Source: Sphingopyxis sp. RIFCSPHIGHO2_12_FULL_65_19
GTDB lineage: Bacteria > Pseudomonadota > Alphaproteobacteria > Sphingomonadales > Sphingomonadaceae
Length of the DNA: 64,000 bases
Reading direction: 5' to 3'
NCBI RefSeq assembly: GCF_001830555.1
Contig: NZ_MIAM01000014.1
Location: forward strand, 155,562 to 219,561
A model generated the notes under the pieces. It saw nothing but the letters and a program-made list of their open reading frames with translations. It had not been told where the DNA came from and did not search any database. Positions within the stretch are counted from its first letter, which is position 1. Every line of letters begins with the position of its first letter. Below, piece by piece: positions 16,749-25,193 of the stretch. Made by a program: the position numbers and the translations under genes.

Positions 16749-17755
16749 GGCTTGACGGCGCGGAGGCGCTCGGCGGCTTGCTCGGGGGTGAGGTCGCGCT
16801 GCGCCTCGGCGAGCAGTTCGTAGCCGACCATGAACTTGCGCACCGTCGCCGAGCGGAGGAGCGGCGGATAGAAATGGGCGTGGAGCTGCCAGTGGCCGAC
16901 GTCGCCTTCACCGAACGGCGCGCTGTGCCAGCCCATCGAGTAAGGAAAGGCGCAGTCGAAGAGCGCATCGTAGCGACGGGTGAGCTCGCCGAGGATCGCG
17001 GCGAGGCTTTGGCACTGCGCGGCTTCGAGATCGGGCAAGCGCTGCACCGCGAAGCGCGGCAGCAGCAGCGTCTCGAACGGCCAGCTTGCCCAATAGGGGA
17101 CGATCGCAAGCCAGTCGTCATGCTCGACGACGACACGCGGGCCGCCGACTTCGCGTTCGGCGAGTTCGAGGAGCATCGGCTTCGCGCCGGCCCACGCGCG
17201 CTGGCTCGCGTCCTCGCATGCGATCTCGGCGGGGATGTGCTTCGTCGCCCAGACCTGCCCGTGCGGGTGCGGGTTCGAGCAGCCCATCATCGCGCCGCGG
17301 TTCTCGAAGACTTGCACGTTCGCGTGCGTGCGGCCGAGGTCGGCGCATTGCTCGCACCAGCAGTCGACGACCGCGGCGATCTCGGCGTCGGACAGCAGCG
17401 GCAGCCCGCGCGCATGATCGGGCGAGAAGCAGATCACGCGGCAGGTGCCCGATGCGGCTTCGGTGCGGAACAGCGGATCGCCCGACGTTTCGGGCGCGGG
17501 CGTGTCGGCAAGCAGCGCGGCGAAGTCGTTGTCGAAAACGAACGGTCCCGCATAGGCGGGGTTGGTCGTGCCATTGGCGCGCGTGTTGCCGGGACAGAGG
17601 TAGCAGGTCGGATCGTAGCTCGGCGGCAGCTCGGTCACGTCCCTGCCCTGCTCGCCCTGCCACGGGCGTTTCGCGCGGTGCGGCGATACCAAAATCCACT
17701 CGCCGCGCAGCGGATTGTAGCGCCGGTGCGGATGTTCGGTCGGGTCGAAGGTCAT
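16745..17755 (-). CDS. galT: galactose-1-phosphate uridylyltransferase
   Basis: The product of about 336 residues transfers UMP between UDP-glucose and galactose 1-phosphate. The active-site motif NPHPHGQVW with the nucleophilic histidine is intact. The zinc and nucleotide-binding regions CYLCPGN and FENRGAMMGCSNPHPHG are as in the family, and the C-terminal half has HWQLHAHFYPP. The start ATG 17755 is chosen because homology begins with MTFDPTEHPHRRYNPL and because it overlaps the end of the alpha-galactosidase gene by four bases. The longer open frame upstream is not coding. Confidence 0.96.
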   Translation of the reverse strand: MTFDPTEHPHRRYNPLRGEWILVSPHRAKRPWQGEQGRDVTELPPSYDPTCYLCPGNTRANGTTNPAYAGPFVFDNDFAALLADTPAPETSGDPLFRTEAASGTCRVICFSPDHARGLPLLSDAEIAAVVDCWCEQCADLGRTHANVQVFENRGAMMGCSNPHPHGQVWATKHIPAEIACEDASQRAWAGAKPMLLELAEREVGGPRVVVEHDDWLAIVPYWASWPFETLLLPRFAVQRLPDLEAAQCQSLAAILGELTRRYDALFDCAFPYSMGWHSAPFGEGDVGHWQLHAHFYPPLLRSATVRKFMVGYELLAEAQRDLTPEQAAERLRAVKP

Positions 17756-19467
17756 GGCCAGACCGCCCCGGCGCTGTCGGTGCAGCGGCTCTCGCCGGTT
17801 TCGGGATCGAGCCGGAGTTCGAGCGTCCGGCCGTCGGCGAGCGTCGCGCGCTGGACGATCAGCGCCTCGCCATTGCCGAGCGACGGATAGCGGCAGTCGA
17901 CCACATCGAGCGCCGCGAGCGCGTCGAACAGCGTTGCGCGTTCGGGCGTAAGTTCGCCGAGATGATCGCTCGTCATCAACACCCCGCCGGACAGACCGGC
18001 CAGCAATGCGAGACTTTCCACCTGCGCGTCGGTCAGATCGTGGAAGCGGTCGCGGAGCAGGATGCAGTCGGGATCGGCCTGCCACAGCCGGCCCGCGGCA
18101 TGGTTGCGCGTCGCCTGATCGCGGAGCAGGCTCTCGGCCGACTGATCGCCCGACCATTTGACCCCGACGTCGCGCCCGATGCGGATCGCATCGACCAGCC
18201 CGACCGAAGCCCAGAGTGGGCAGCCGCAGCCCAGCCACAAGGCATCGCCGATCTCTTCGCGGATGATCGCGCCCATCTTGCGCCAGATTTCGACGCGCGA
18301 CAGGCCGCTCTCGTGCCAGACAGCGCGGTCGGGGCCATATTCGGCGCCGAAGAACATGAAGTCGGTCTTGAAATAGCGCGCACCCCATTCATGCGCCCAA
18401 GTGCGGAAAACGCGCCGGATATACGCCTCGGCATCGGGATGCGTGATGTCGAGGACATAATATTCCTCGCTGCGCTTGTGCCAGCGGAACTCGCCGTAAA
18501 AGGCCATCTGGATCAGCGGCTTGCCGGTCGCCTTCTCGCGCACCACCCAGTCGGGATGCTCGACATAGAGCCGGCTGCGGTTGCCGACCATGAAGGGTGC
18601 GATCCACAGACCGGGGGTGAAGCCCGCCCCGGCGATCTCGCCAAGCAAAGGCTGCATTCCGTGCGGGAATTGCGGTTTGACGTCGAGCCAGTCGCCCATT
18701 TCGGGGGTGAAGCCGTCATCGATCAGGAAGATGTCGAGATCGGGGCCGTGGGTGTCGCGATAATGCGCGGCCGCGGTCAGATGCTCGCGGATATTTTCTT
18801 CGTTGATCGCGGCGTAGAGATTGTACCACGAGCACCAGCCCTTGATCCGCTTGTCGGGGATGCGCGGCGGCGTCGGAGAGGCGGCGGCGACCCGATCGGA
18901 CCAGCGGATCAGCGCGGTCTCGACGTCGGGGTCGGCGTAGACGAACAGGCTTTCGGCCGCGACCCGGCCGGTGCGGTCGAGCAAGGTTTCGACGTCGATC
19001 GTCATCGCCGCCGCATCGCCGCCGAAGCGAAAGCGGTTCTGAAAGCGATCGTGGCGGTCGAAGCCGAGTATGAGGGCGCCCTGCGCTTCGGTTGGCACCA
19101 GCGCGGTCATCGCGAAGCCGAGAGTCGGTTCCTTGCCCGGCGGCGCGTCGCCTGCGGGGGTGCCGGGATCGGCGAAGAAGCTGCCGTCCCAGCTGTGATA
19201 GCCGTTGCGGAGATAGCGGCGGACGCCGCGCACCGCGCCGAAGCGCAGACCGAGCGACAACGGCGCTTCGTCGAGGCCACTCGCCGAGACGTCCAAGCGG
19301 ACCGTATCGCAATCCTGGCCGATCGCGAGGCGGATCGCACCGCCCGCTTCGAGCGCCCATTCGATCCCGCCGGGGATTTCGCTCGCGGGCCAGCAGGCGG
19401 GGACCGTGCCGTCGAGCAACGGCTGTATCCCGTCGAGGCGGACGCCGCTCTTTTCGAGAGCGATCAT
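17752..19467 (-). CDS. GH36-type alpha-galactosidase
   Basis: The product of about 571 residues has an N-terminal beta-sandwich part and a TIM barrel that begins with GWCSWYNLY near residue 205. The barrel shows FLIDDGFTPEMGDW, PGLWIAPFMV, YFKTDFMFFGA (the probable nucleophile Asp, as in family 36/27) and CGCPLWASVGLVDAIRIGRDV. No signal peptide is seen, so cleavage happens in the cytoplasm after import. It should release galactose from alpha-galactosides. ATG 19467 overlaps the upstream dehydrogenase gene by four bases. It sits directly before galT and galK, which supports galactose as the product. Confidence 0.85.
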   Translation of the reverse strand: MIALEKSGVRLDGIQPLLDGTVPACWPASEIPGGIEWALEAGGAIRLAIGQDCDTVRLDVSASGLDEAPLSLGLRFGAVRGVRRYLRNGYHSWDGSFFADPGTPAGDAPPGKEPTLGFAMTALVPTEAQGALILGFDRHDRFQNRFRFGGDAAAMTIDVETLLDRTGRVAAESLFVYADPDVETALIRWSDRVAAASPTPPRIPDKRIKGWCSWYNLYAAINEENIREHLTAAAHYRDTHGPDLDIFLIDDGFTPEMGDWLDVKPQFPHGMQPLLGEIAGAGFTPGLWIAPFMVGNRSRLYVEHPDWVVREKATGKPLIQMAFYGEFRWHKRSEEYYVLDITHPDAEAYIRRVFRTWAHEWGARYFKTDFMFFGAEYGPDRAVWHESGLSRVEIWRKMGAIIREEIGDALWLGCGCPLWASVGLVDAIRIGRDVGVKWSGDQSAESLLRDQATRNHAAGRLWQADPDCILLRDRFHDLTDAQVESLALLAGLSGGVLMTSDHLGELTPERATLFDALAALDVVDCRYPSLGNGEALIVQRATLADGRTLELRLDPETGESRCTDSAGAVWP

Positions 19468-20444
19468 GCGGTCAGCCGGATTTCGCGGCGTTCGTCGGCC
19501 GATTGGCGGGCCGCCAGCGCCAGCTTGAGCGAAGCCGCGCCTTCGGCGAGCGGAATATAGGGCGCGCCGCCGGTCGTGATCGCACGATGCACGTCGGCGA
19601 GCTGCGCGACGAAGGGATCGGTCGGTCCGGCGATTTCCTCGGCCGAGACCTCGCCGGCGGTGCGTGTCAGCACGGCGTCGTTCCAGCTGGTGAAGCGCCC
19701 GGTCATGCGCTCGGCATAGACCGCCCACTCCTTGTGCCACACGCCGGGCACCGCGATGTTCGACGCGTTGAGCGTCGCGATGCGGCCGTCGTCCCACCCG
19801 AAGACGATCGCGCTGATATCCTCGACATCATAGCCCGGCGTGTCGTGGTGCGCGAAATTGGCGCGGCGGGCATAGACGGTATCGGGCTCGCCCATCAGAT
19901 GACGGATCAGGTCGACCTGATGGATCACCTGCTCGAGGATCTGGCCGCCCGATTTCGCCTCCTCGCGCCACCAGTCTGCGTGGAGCGCGTTGCAGTGATA
20001 GGCGCCGGCGTAGAGTCCGACCTCTCCGGTATCGGCCGCCTTCCAGCGCCGTACCGCATCGCCGAAGCGGTACATGAAGCCGATGGCGGCGACGACGCCG
20101 GTGGCCGAAACATCGGCGACCATCGCGTCGGCGGCCGGCTGATTGAGCGCGATCGGCTTTTCGACGAGCAGATGGGCGCCCGCTTTCGCAACGCGCTCGA
20201 TCTCGCCACCGCGATTATAGGGGGGCAATGTCGCAATGACGAGATCGAGACGCTCCTGCCGCAGCATAGCATCGAGGTCGGTGTAGGCGGCGGCAGTGCG
20301 ACCCTCCGCAAACGCCCTCGTCCTCTCCGCATCGCGGCCGCAGCAAGCGACCAGTTCCATATCGTCGGGCAATGCAGCGACCGCGCCAGCATGGCGCGCA
20401 CCGATGCCGCCGCAGCCGAGCAGGCCGACGCGCAGCGCGCTCAT
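19464..20444 (-). CDS. Gfo/Idh/MocA family oxidoreductase
   Basis: The product of about 326 residues begins with the Rossmann motif RVGLLGCGGIGARHA. It has the family EKP motif in HLLVEKPIALN and the substrate-side region GGQILEQVIHQVDLIRHLMGEP. These enzymes oxidise sugars, inositols or sugar derivatives with NAD(P). The start at 20444 is set by homology and by the four-base overlap with the Zn-dehydrogenase. Its position beside the alpha-galactosidase suggests it acts on the glycoside or its aglycone, for example oxidation of a polyol released with galactose. The substrate is not visible. Confidence 0.85.
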   Translation of the reverse strand: MSALRVGLLGCGGIGARHAGAVAALPDDMELVACCGRDAERTRAFAEGRTAAAYTDLDAMLRQERLDLVIATLPPYNRGGEIERVAKAGAHLLVEKPIALNQPAADAMVADVSATGVVAAIGFMYRFGDAVRRWKAADTGEVGLYAGAYHCNALHADWWREEAKSGGQILEQVIHQVDLIRHLMGEPDTVYARRANFAHHDTPGYDVEDISAIVFGWDDGRIATLNASNIAVPGVWHKEWAVYAERMTGRFTSWNDAVLTRTAGEVSAEEIAGPTDPFVAQLADVHRAITTGGAPYIPLAEGAASLKLALAARQSADERREIRLTA

Positions 20445-21484
20445 GCGCCGAACTCCAGCATCGCCTGCAACATGCCCGGCGCGCCTTGGTCGAGCTGGTC
20501 GAACAGCTTCGGTGCGTCCTCGAACGGCGCGCAGTGGGTGATCAGCGGGATCAGGTCGAGCGTGCCGTCGTGCTGCAGCTCGATCGCGCTGCGCCACAGC
20601 CGCGGCTTCGACCAGCGATAGCTCGCGTCGGGAGAGACGCCGGAAATCTGCGAGCAGATGAGCTGGATGCGGTTGTGGTGAAATTCCTCGCCGAGCTTGA
20701 GGCCCGGAATCGCGCCCTGGAAGAAGCCCATCGCGACGACGCGCGCGTTGTAGGCGGCGGCGCGGATCGCTTCGCCGAGCGCGGGCGGCGCGCCGGACAC
20801 CTCGATGCACGCGTCGGCGCCGCGGCCGCCCGTGAGGCGCTTGATTTCCTCGGCCGCGCCTGCGGGTTCGATCGCGAGATGTGCGCCATGGCGGAGCGCG
20901 ATGTCGCGGCGCGCGGCGTCGGGGTCGATCGCGATCACGCGCGCACCCGACGCGCGGGCGGCTTGCGCGACAATCTGGCCGGGTACGCCCAAGCCGAATA
21001 CGGCGATCGTGTCGCCGATGCGGATCTGGGCGTCGTGGACACCGTTCAGCGCCACCGCGCCGATGTGCGAGAAGATGCCGATGCGCGGGTCGGCGCCCTC
21101 GGGCAGCAGCCGGTCGCGGGTATAGTCGGCGGTCGCGACATGATGCGTCTTGTGGTTCCACGTGCCGAAGAGGCGCTGGCCGACCTTCAGGTCGGAGATC
21201 CCGCTGCCGACCTCGACAATCTCGCCTGATTCCTCATAGCCGAGGTTGCGCACCGGCCAGTCCCAGCTCGGCACCTCGGCATCGACGAACAGGCGCTGCG
21301 CCTCGTCGAAGCGGCGGTGCATGAAGGGGTTGGTGCCGCGATATTGGGTCAGCTCGGTGCCCGCGCTGATCCCCGAGAAGAGCGTGCGGATGCGCACCTC
21401 TTCGGGACCGAGCGGGGCGAACGCGCTTTCCTCGAACGCCAGCGTGCGCGGCGCGGTGAGGATCAGCGCCTTACTCGACGACAT
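20441..21484 (-). CDS. zinc-type alcohol dehydrogenase-like protein
   Basis: The product of about 347 residues is a medium-chain dehydrogenase. It has the N-terminal GroES-like fold (EVRIRTLFSGISAGTELTQYRG), NLGYEESGEIVEVG, and the NAD-binding GLGVPGQIVAQAARASGARVIAID. The classical catalytic Cys-His pair is not obvious: the usual cysteine is replaced in the SGISAGTEL stretch, as in the threonine-dehydrogenase-like subgroup related to bacteriochlorophyllide and polyol dehydrogenases. ATG 21484 overlaps the MFS gene by 14 bases. It probably oxidises a hydroxyl group of an imported glycoside or its aglycone (inference). Confidence 0.8.
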   Translation of the reverse strand: MSSSKALILTAPRTLAFEESAFAPLGPEEVRIRTLFSGISAGTELTQYRGTNPFMHRRFDEAQRLFVDAEVPSWDWPVRNLGYEESGEIVEVGSGISDLKVGQRLFGTWNHKTHHVATADYTRDRLLPEGADPRIGIFSHIGAVALNGVHDAQIRIGDTIAVFGLGVPGQIVAQAARASGARVIAIDPDAARRDIALRHGAHLAIEPAGAAEEIKRLTGGRGADACIEVSGAPPALGEAIRAAAYNARVVAMGFFQGAIPGLKLGEEFHHNRIQLICSQISGVSPDASYRWSKPRLWRSAIELQHDGTLDLIPLITHCAPFEDAPKLFDQLDQGAPGMLQAMLEFGA

Positions 21485-22730
21485 GGACGACCTCCTGATT
21501 GGCCGCGACGCCGCGGCGGGCCTGCAGGCGGGTGCCGAGCAGGATGAGAACGGCGACGGCGTAAAGCCCCGCCATCGCGACGATTCCCGACCCCATGCCA
21601 AAGCTCTCGCCGATCCACGCGACGAGGATCGGGGTGATGCCGGCGCCGAGGAAACCGATCATCGTCATCATGCCGACCGCGGTGGCGCGGGCGTGCGGCG
21701 GGACGACATCCTGCATCGCGGCGTAGATGCAGCCGTCGAACAGGCCCTTCGCGATGCTGGTCGCAACCAGCACCATGCCGATCTGCGTCGCGGTCTTTGC
21801 GCCGAGCAGCGGCAGCAGCAGCAGTCCGGCAAGCCCGAGCCCGATCGCAAGCGTCGTGAAGCGGCCGATCGGCGATTTCTTCGCCAGCGTGTCCGCGAGC
21901 AAACCGCCGAGCGGGACCGCGCAGAAACCGGCGATATTGATCGTCGCCGAGCCGACCCAAGCCGAATCGGCCAGATTGAGGCCGAGCAGATTCTTGACGA
22001 AATAGGGCGCCCAGAAGGTGACCCCCGTCGAGGCGCCCGTCGCCAGCGCGAAGACGGCACAGAGAATCAGCGCCGCGGGAATGCGGAGCACGATACCGAT
22101 GGGTTCGGCGGGTTTGCCTTCCTCGGCGGCGGTGCGGACGATCGGCGCGTCGTGGAGGAAGAACCACAGCATGACGGCATGAACCAGCCCGACCGCGCCG
22201 AAAATCAGGAACGGCGCGTGCCAGCTCAACGCGTCGGCGATATAGCCGGCCGCGACGGCGCCCAGTCCCGACCCGGCGAACACCGCGGTCTGGTGCAGCG
22301 ACAGCGCGCGGCTGCGCATCTGCGGCTTGTGCCAGTCGCCGATCAGCGCAGTGGCGGTCGGGTAGTATGTCGACTCGCCGACCGCGACGAGCCCGCGCAT
22401 CGAAAGCAGCAGCGCAAAGCCGGTCGCGAGGCTGGATGCCCCGGTCGCGACGCTCCAGAAGACAAGGCCGAAGATGATGAGGCGGCTGCGGCGCACGCTG
22501 TCGCCGACGCGGCCCGCGACGAAGGCGCCGACGGCGTAGATCCAGAAGAAGACCGAGCCGAGCAGCGCGAGCTGGGTGTCGGTGAGGTCGAATTCGGCCT
22601 TGAGGTCGGGAAGGACGGCGAGCAGGATGTTGCGGTCGGCCGCGTTGAGGAACGCGACGAGCCAGAGCAGCCCGATCATGATCCACGGATAGTTGACGCG
22701 GGCCGCCAGACCTCCCTTGTTCCCCACCAT
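21471..22730 (-). CDS. MFS transporter, ACS/spinster-like
   Basis: The product of 419 residues has twelve predicted membrane helices and the MFS motifs GDSVRRSRLI (loop 2-3) and GESTYYPTATALIGDW. The N-terminal pattern NYPWIMIGLLWLVAFLNAADRNILLAVLP is typical of the anion:cation symporter and spinster-like families, which carry organic acids, hexuronates and sugar acids. An acidic glycoside such as a glycosyl-glycerate would fit that family. It is the likely inner-membrane step after the TonB-dependent receptor. It follows the glycerate kinase gene by 12 bases. Confidence 0.88.
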   Translation of the reverse strand: MVGNKGGLAARVNYPWIMIGLLWLVAFLNAADRNILLAVLPDLKAEFDLTDTQLALLGSVFFWIYAVGAFVAGRVGDSVRRSRLIIFGLVFWSVATGASSLATGFALLLSMRGLVAVGESTYYPTATALIGDWHKPQMRSRALSLHQTAVFAGSGLGAVAAGYIADALSWHAPFLIFGAVGLVHAVMLWFFLHDAPIVRTAAEEGKPAEPIGIVLRIPAALILCAVFALATGASTGVTFWAPYFVKNLLGLNLADSAWVGSATINIAGFCAVPLGGLLADTLAKKSPIGRFTTLAIGLGLAGLLLLPLLGAKTATQIGMVLVATSIAKGLFDGCIYAAMQDVVPPHARATAVGMMTMIGFLGAGITPILVAWIGESFGMGSGIVAMAGLYAVAVLILLGTRLQARRGVAANQEVVHVVE

Positions 22731-22742
22731 GTCTCTTCTCCC

Positions 22743-24053
22743 TTACGCCGTCGGGTCGATCAGGATCGCCCTAAAGTCGTTCACATTGGTCAGCGTGGGC
22801 CCGGTTATGACCAGGTCTCCGAGTTTTTCGAAAAAGCTGTAGGCATTGTTCGACGCCAGATATTCGGCCGGGTCGATCCCCGCGGCGCGGGCGCGCGCAA
22901 GCGTGTCGGGGCCGATCGTCGCGCCCGCCGCATCGTCGGTGCCGTCGATCCCGTCGGTGTCGCACGAGATGGCGAAGATGCCGCGCTCGCCATTCAACGC
23001 AATCGCGAGGCCGAGCAGATATTCGAGATTGCGGCCGCCGCGCCCCGCCTTGTTGGTGACGGTGACGGTGGTCTCGCCGCCCGAAATGATCACGCGCGCG
23101 GTGCCGTCCTTCGCCATCCGGCGCGCGAGCGCGGCGTGGCTGGCACCGAGATGACGCGCCTCGGCCTGAAGCTGGTCGCCGAGGTTGGTGACCTGATACC
23201 CCGCCTCGCCCGCCATCGCCTGCACGGCAGCAAGCGCGTCGCGCGCCTTGGCGATGATCTGCGTCTCGCCGCCCGCGATGCCGAGCGCATCGGCGGCGGG
23301 GGTCTCGTTCGCGGGGTCGTCCAGCGCCGCAGCGACCTGCATCGAAGGCTCGATGCCATATTTGGCGACGATGTCGCGCGCGTCCGACAGGCTGGTGAGA
23401 TCGGCAACGGTCGGCCCCGACGAGACGAAACTGGGATCGTCGCCCGGAATGTCCGAGATGATCCACGTCGTGACATGCGCGGCGCCCGCCGCCACCGCCA
23501 GCCGCCCGCCCTTGACGCGCGAGAGATGCTTGCGGACGCAGTTGATCTCCTCGATCGTCGCGCCTGATTGCAACAGCGCGCGGGTGATCTGTTGCTTGTC
23601 GGTCAGCGTCAATCCCCCCGCAGGCGCCGCGAGGAGCGCCGAGCCGCCGCCCGAGAGCAGCAGCAGCAGATTGTCGCCCGCCTCGAGCCGGGTGGCGATC
23701 GCGAGCGCGCGTTCGGCAGCGCGCAGGCTGTTCTCGTCGGGATAGGGGTGCCCCGCCTCGATGATCTCGACATCAGGCCACGACGGCGCGGGCTCGGGCA
23801 GATGGCCGTGGCGCGTGACAACGAGTCCCTTCAGCGGTTGTTCGGCTCGGTCCTGTGCGACACGCATCATCTCGGCGGCAGCCTTGCCGACCGCGATGAC
23901 GACGGTACGGCCGTGCGGCGAGTGCGGGATCTTCCGCGGCATCGCAACCTCGGGGCTCACCGCGCGCACCGATTCGCGGAACAGCGCGATCAGCTGCTCG
24001 CGCTGGCTCGTCCGGCTCACCTGTTCGGCCTCGGTAGCGATGACACCCTCCAC
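22743..24053 (-). CDS. glycerate kinase, MOFRL type
   Basis: The product of 436 residues has the N-terminal DUF4147 domain (VIAVGKAAAEMM, LLLLSGGGSALLAAPAGGLTL, NCVRKHLSRVKGGRLA) and the C-terminal MOFRL domain (ISGGETTVTV, GRGGRNLEYLLGLA, CDTDGIDGTDDAAGA). The family phosphorylates D-glycerate to 2-phosphoglycerate. It is the promoter-proximal gene of the nine-gene operon. The start is a GTG at 24053. Together with the GH63 glycosyl-glycerate hydrolase of the same locus it accounts for the glycerate half of the substrate. Confidence 0.93.
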   Translation of the reverse strand: MEGVIATEAEQVSRTSQREQLIALFRESVRAVSPEVAMPRKIPHSPHGRTVVIAVGKAAAEMMRVAQDRAEQPLKGLVVTRHGHLPEPAPSWPDVEIIEAGHPYPDENSLRAAERALAIATRLEAGDNLLLLLSGGGSALLAAPAGGLTLTDKQQITRALLQSGATIEEINCVRKHLSRVKGGRLAVAAGAAHVTTWIISDIPGDDPSFVSSGPTVADLTSLSDARDIVAKYGIEPSMQVAAALDDPANETPAADALGIAGGETQIIAKARDALAAVQAMAGEAGYQVTNLGDQLQAEARHLGASHAALARRMAKDGTARVIISGGETTVTVTNKAGRGGRNLEYLLGLAIALNGERGIFAISCDTDGIDGTDDAAGATIGPDTLARARAAGIDPAEYLASNNAYSFFEKLGDLVITGPTLTNVNDFRAILIDPTA

Positions 24054-24063
24054 TTATGATTTG

Positions 24064-24125
24064 CCCCATGGGGTGAAGCAGAGCGGCGAAAGCGCCTAGC
24101 GCCAGATTGTGGAACTATTTGTTCC
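24064..24125. promoter_or_regulatory. putative operator region of the nine-gene sugar operon
   Basis: Two inverted repeats lie upstream of the glycerate kinase start: CCCCATGGGG at 24064-24073 and GGAAC-TATTT-GTTCC at 24111-24125. The second has the geometry known for IclR-like operators. The bound protein is not known; the nearby LysR or the AraC regulator, or an unlinked factor, could act here. Confidence 0.4.
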
Positions 24126-24141
24126 GTTTTTCGCAACGGCG

Positions 24142-25044
24142 CTAAATTTCCCACGAAAGCGTGGGTCTCAGCTTCTCGGTCAGATAGTCGATCAGCGACC
24201 GGACGCGCACCGGCACGCCCTTGGGATCGGCAAACAGCGCATAGAAGCTCATGTCGGGCGCCTGCCAGCCGGGGAGCACCTCGACGAGCATTCCCTCGGC
24301 CAAATCGGCCTTGCAAAGGAAGGCGGGCAGCGTCGCTATGCCGAGTTCGGAACGCACCGCGTGGCGGAGCAGATTGAGGTCGTTGCAGACGAGGCGCGGC
24401 GAGAATTCGACCGTCACCTGCTCGGTCTCGGTGTGGAGCGGCCAGCGGTGGCGTCGGTCGACGGTGCCGGTCGCGAGCAGGTCGAAGCGCGGCAGCTCGA
24501 CATGGTTCTGCGGCATGCCCTTGCGCTCGAAATAGCCGGGCGCGCCGAACAGCCCGCATTCGGTCACGCCGAGCTTGACCGCGACGAGTTCGGAGTCTGC
24601 GAAGGGGCCCACCGCGAGCGCGACGTCGAAGCCGGCGCGGAGCAGCCCGACGGCATCGTCGGTCATCACGCTGACGAGTCGCACGTCGGGGTAGAGATCG
24701 AGGAAGCTTGCAAGCAGCGGACCGATCAGGCTCTGCCCGAGCACATAGGGGATCGCGATCTTCACCACGCCGCGCGGGACGTTCTGGCGATTCTGCAATG
24801 CGCGCTCGCCGTCGCGCAGCACCCCGAGCGAACGCAGGCAATATTCGAAGAACATCGCGCCGTCCTCGGTGACCGTCACCGAGCGCGTCGAGCGGTGCAG
24901 CAACTGAACGCCAAGATTCTCTTCCAGACGGGAAATACGCCGGCTGACGGTCGACTTGGGAAGCCCCAGCGCCTGCCCCGCCTTGGTCAGACTTTCGGTC
25001 TCGACGATCTTCGAAAAGACCTGCAGATCGCCCAGATCGAGCAT
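24142..25044 (-). CDS. LysR family transcriptional regulator
   Basis: The product of 300 residues has the N-terminal winged helix DLQVFSKIVETESLTKAGQALGLPKSTVSRRISRLE (seen in part) and a C-terminal co-inducer-binding domain. The subgroup (LPKSTVSRRISRLEENLGVQLLHRSTRS) is the large CrgA/DmlR-like group. It lies between the sugar operon and the divergent TonB-dependent receptor gene. The divergent region contains three TTGC/GCAA symmetric elements, so it probably regulates the receptor and GH63 genes and perhaps the operon downstream of it. Confidence 0.9.
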   Translation of the reverse strand: MLDLGDLQVFSKIVETESLTKAGQALGLPKSTVSRRISRLEENLGVQLLHRSTRSVTVTEDGAMFFEYCLRSLGVLRDGERALQNRQNVPRGVVKIAIPYVLGQSLIGPLLASFLDLYPDVRLVSVMTDDAVGLLRAGFDVALAVGPFADSELVAVKLGVTECGLFGAPGYFERKGMPQNHVELPRFDLLATGTVDRRHRWPLHTETEQVTVEFSPRLVCNDLNLLRHAVRSELGIATLPAFLCKADLAEGMLVEVLPGWQAPDMSFYALFADPKGVPVRVRSLIDYLTEKLRPTLSWEI

Positions 25045-25060
25045 CGGAATCTCCCGTAAT

Positions 25061-25106
25061 ATTGTTGCTTATAGTGCCATTGCTAGCAACACAGCGTTGC
25101 AACAAT
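25061..25106. promoter_or_regulatory. putative LysR operator cluster between lysR and the receptor gene
   Basis: ATTGTTGC (25061-25068) and GCAACAAT (25099-25106) face each other as an inverted pair. Between them lies the palindrome TTGCTAGCAA (25080-25089), and GTTGCAAC (25096-25103) overlaps the right arm. Such multiple symmetric half-sites in a divergent intergenic region are usual for LysR-type control. Confidence 0.5.
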
Positions 25107-25193
25107 ACGGGCTTTCGTCAACCGGCCTCGCCCTTCAGTTTTTATGACAAAGGCCTGTCAGAGGCCGGAAGAGACCTATGGGAGGAGACCAGC

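Noticed and set aside
17086..19560. Plus-strand open frame of 824 codons
   Set aside because: It runs antisense to galT and the alpha-galactosidase gene and has an Arg-rich, low-complexity product without domains. High GC content makes such long shadow frames common.
21246..23567. Plus-strand open frame of 773 codons
   Set aside because: It is antisense to the MFS and glycerate kinase genes and very rich in charged residues, typical of a shadow frame.
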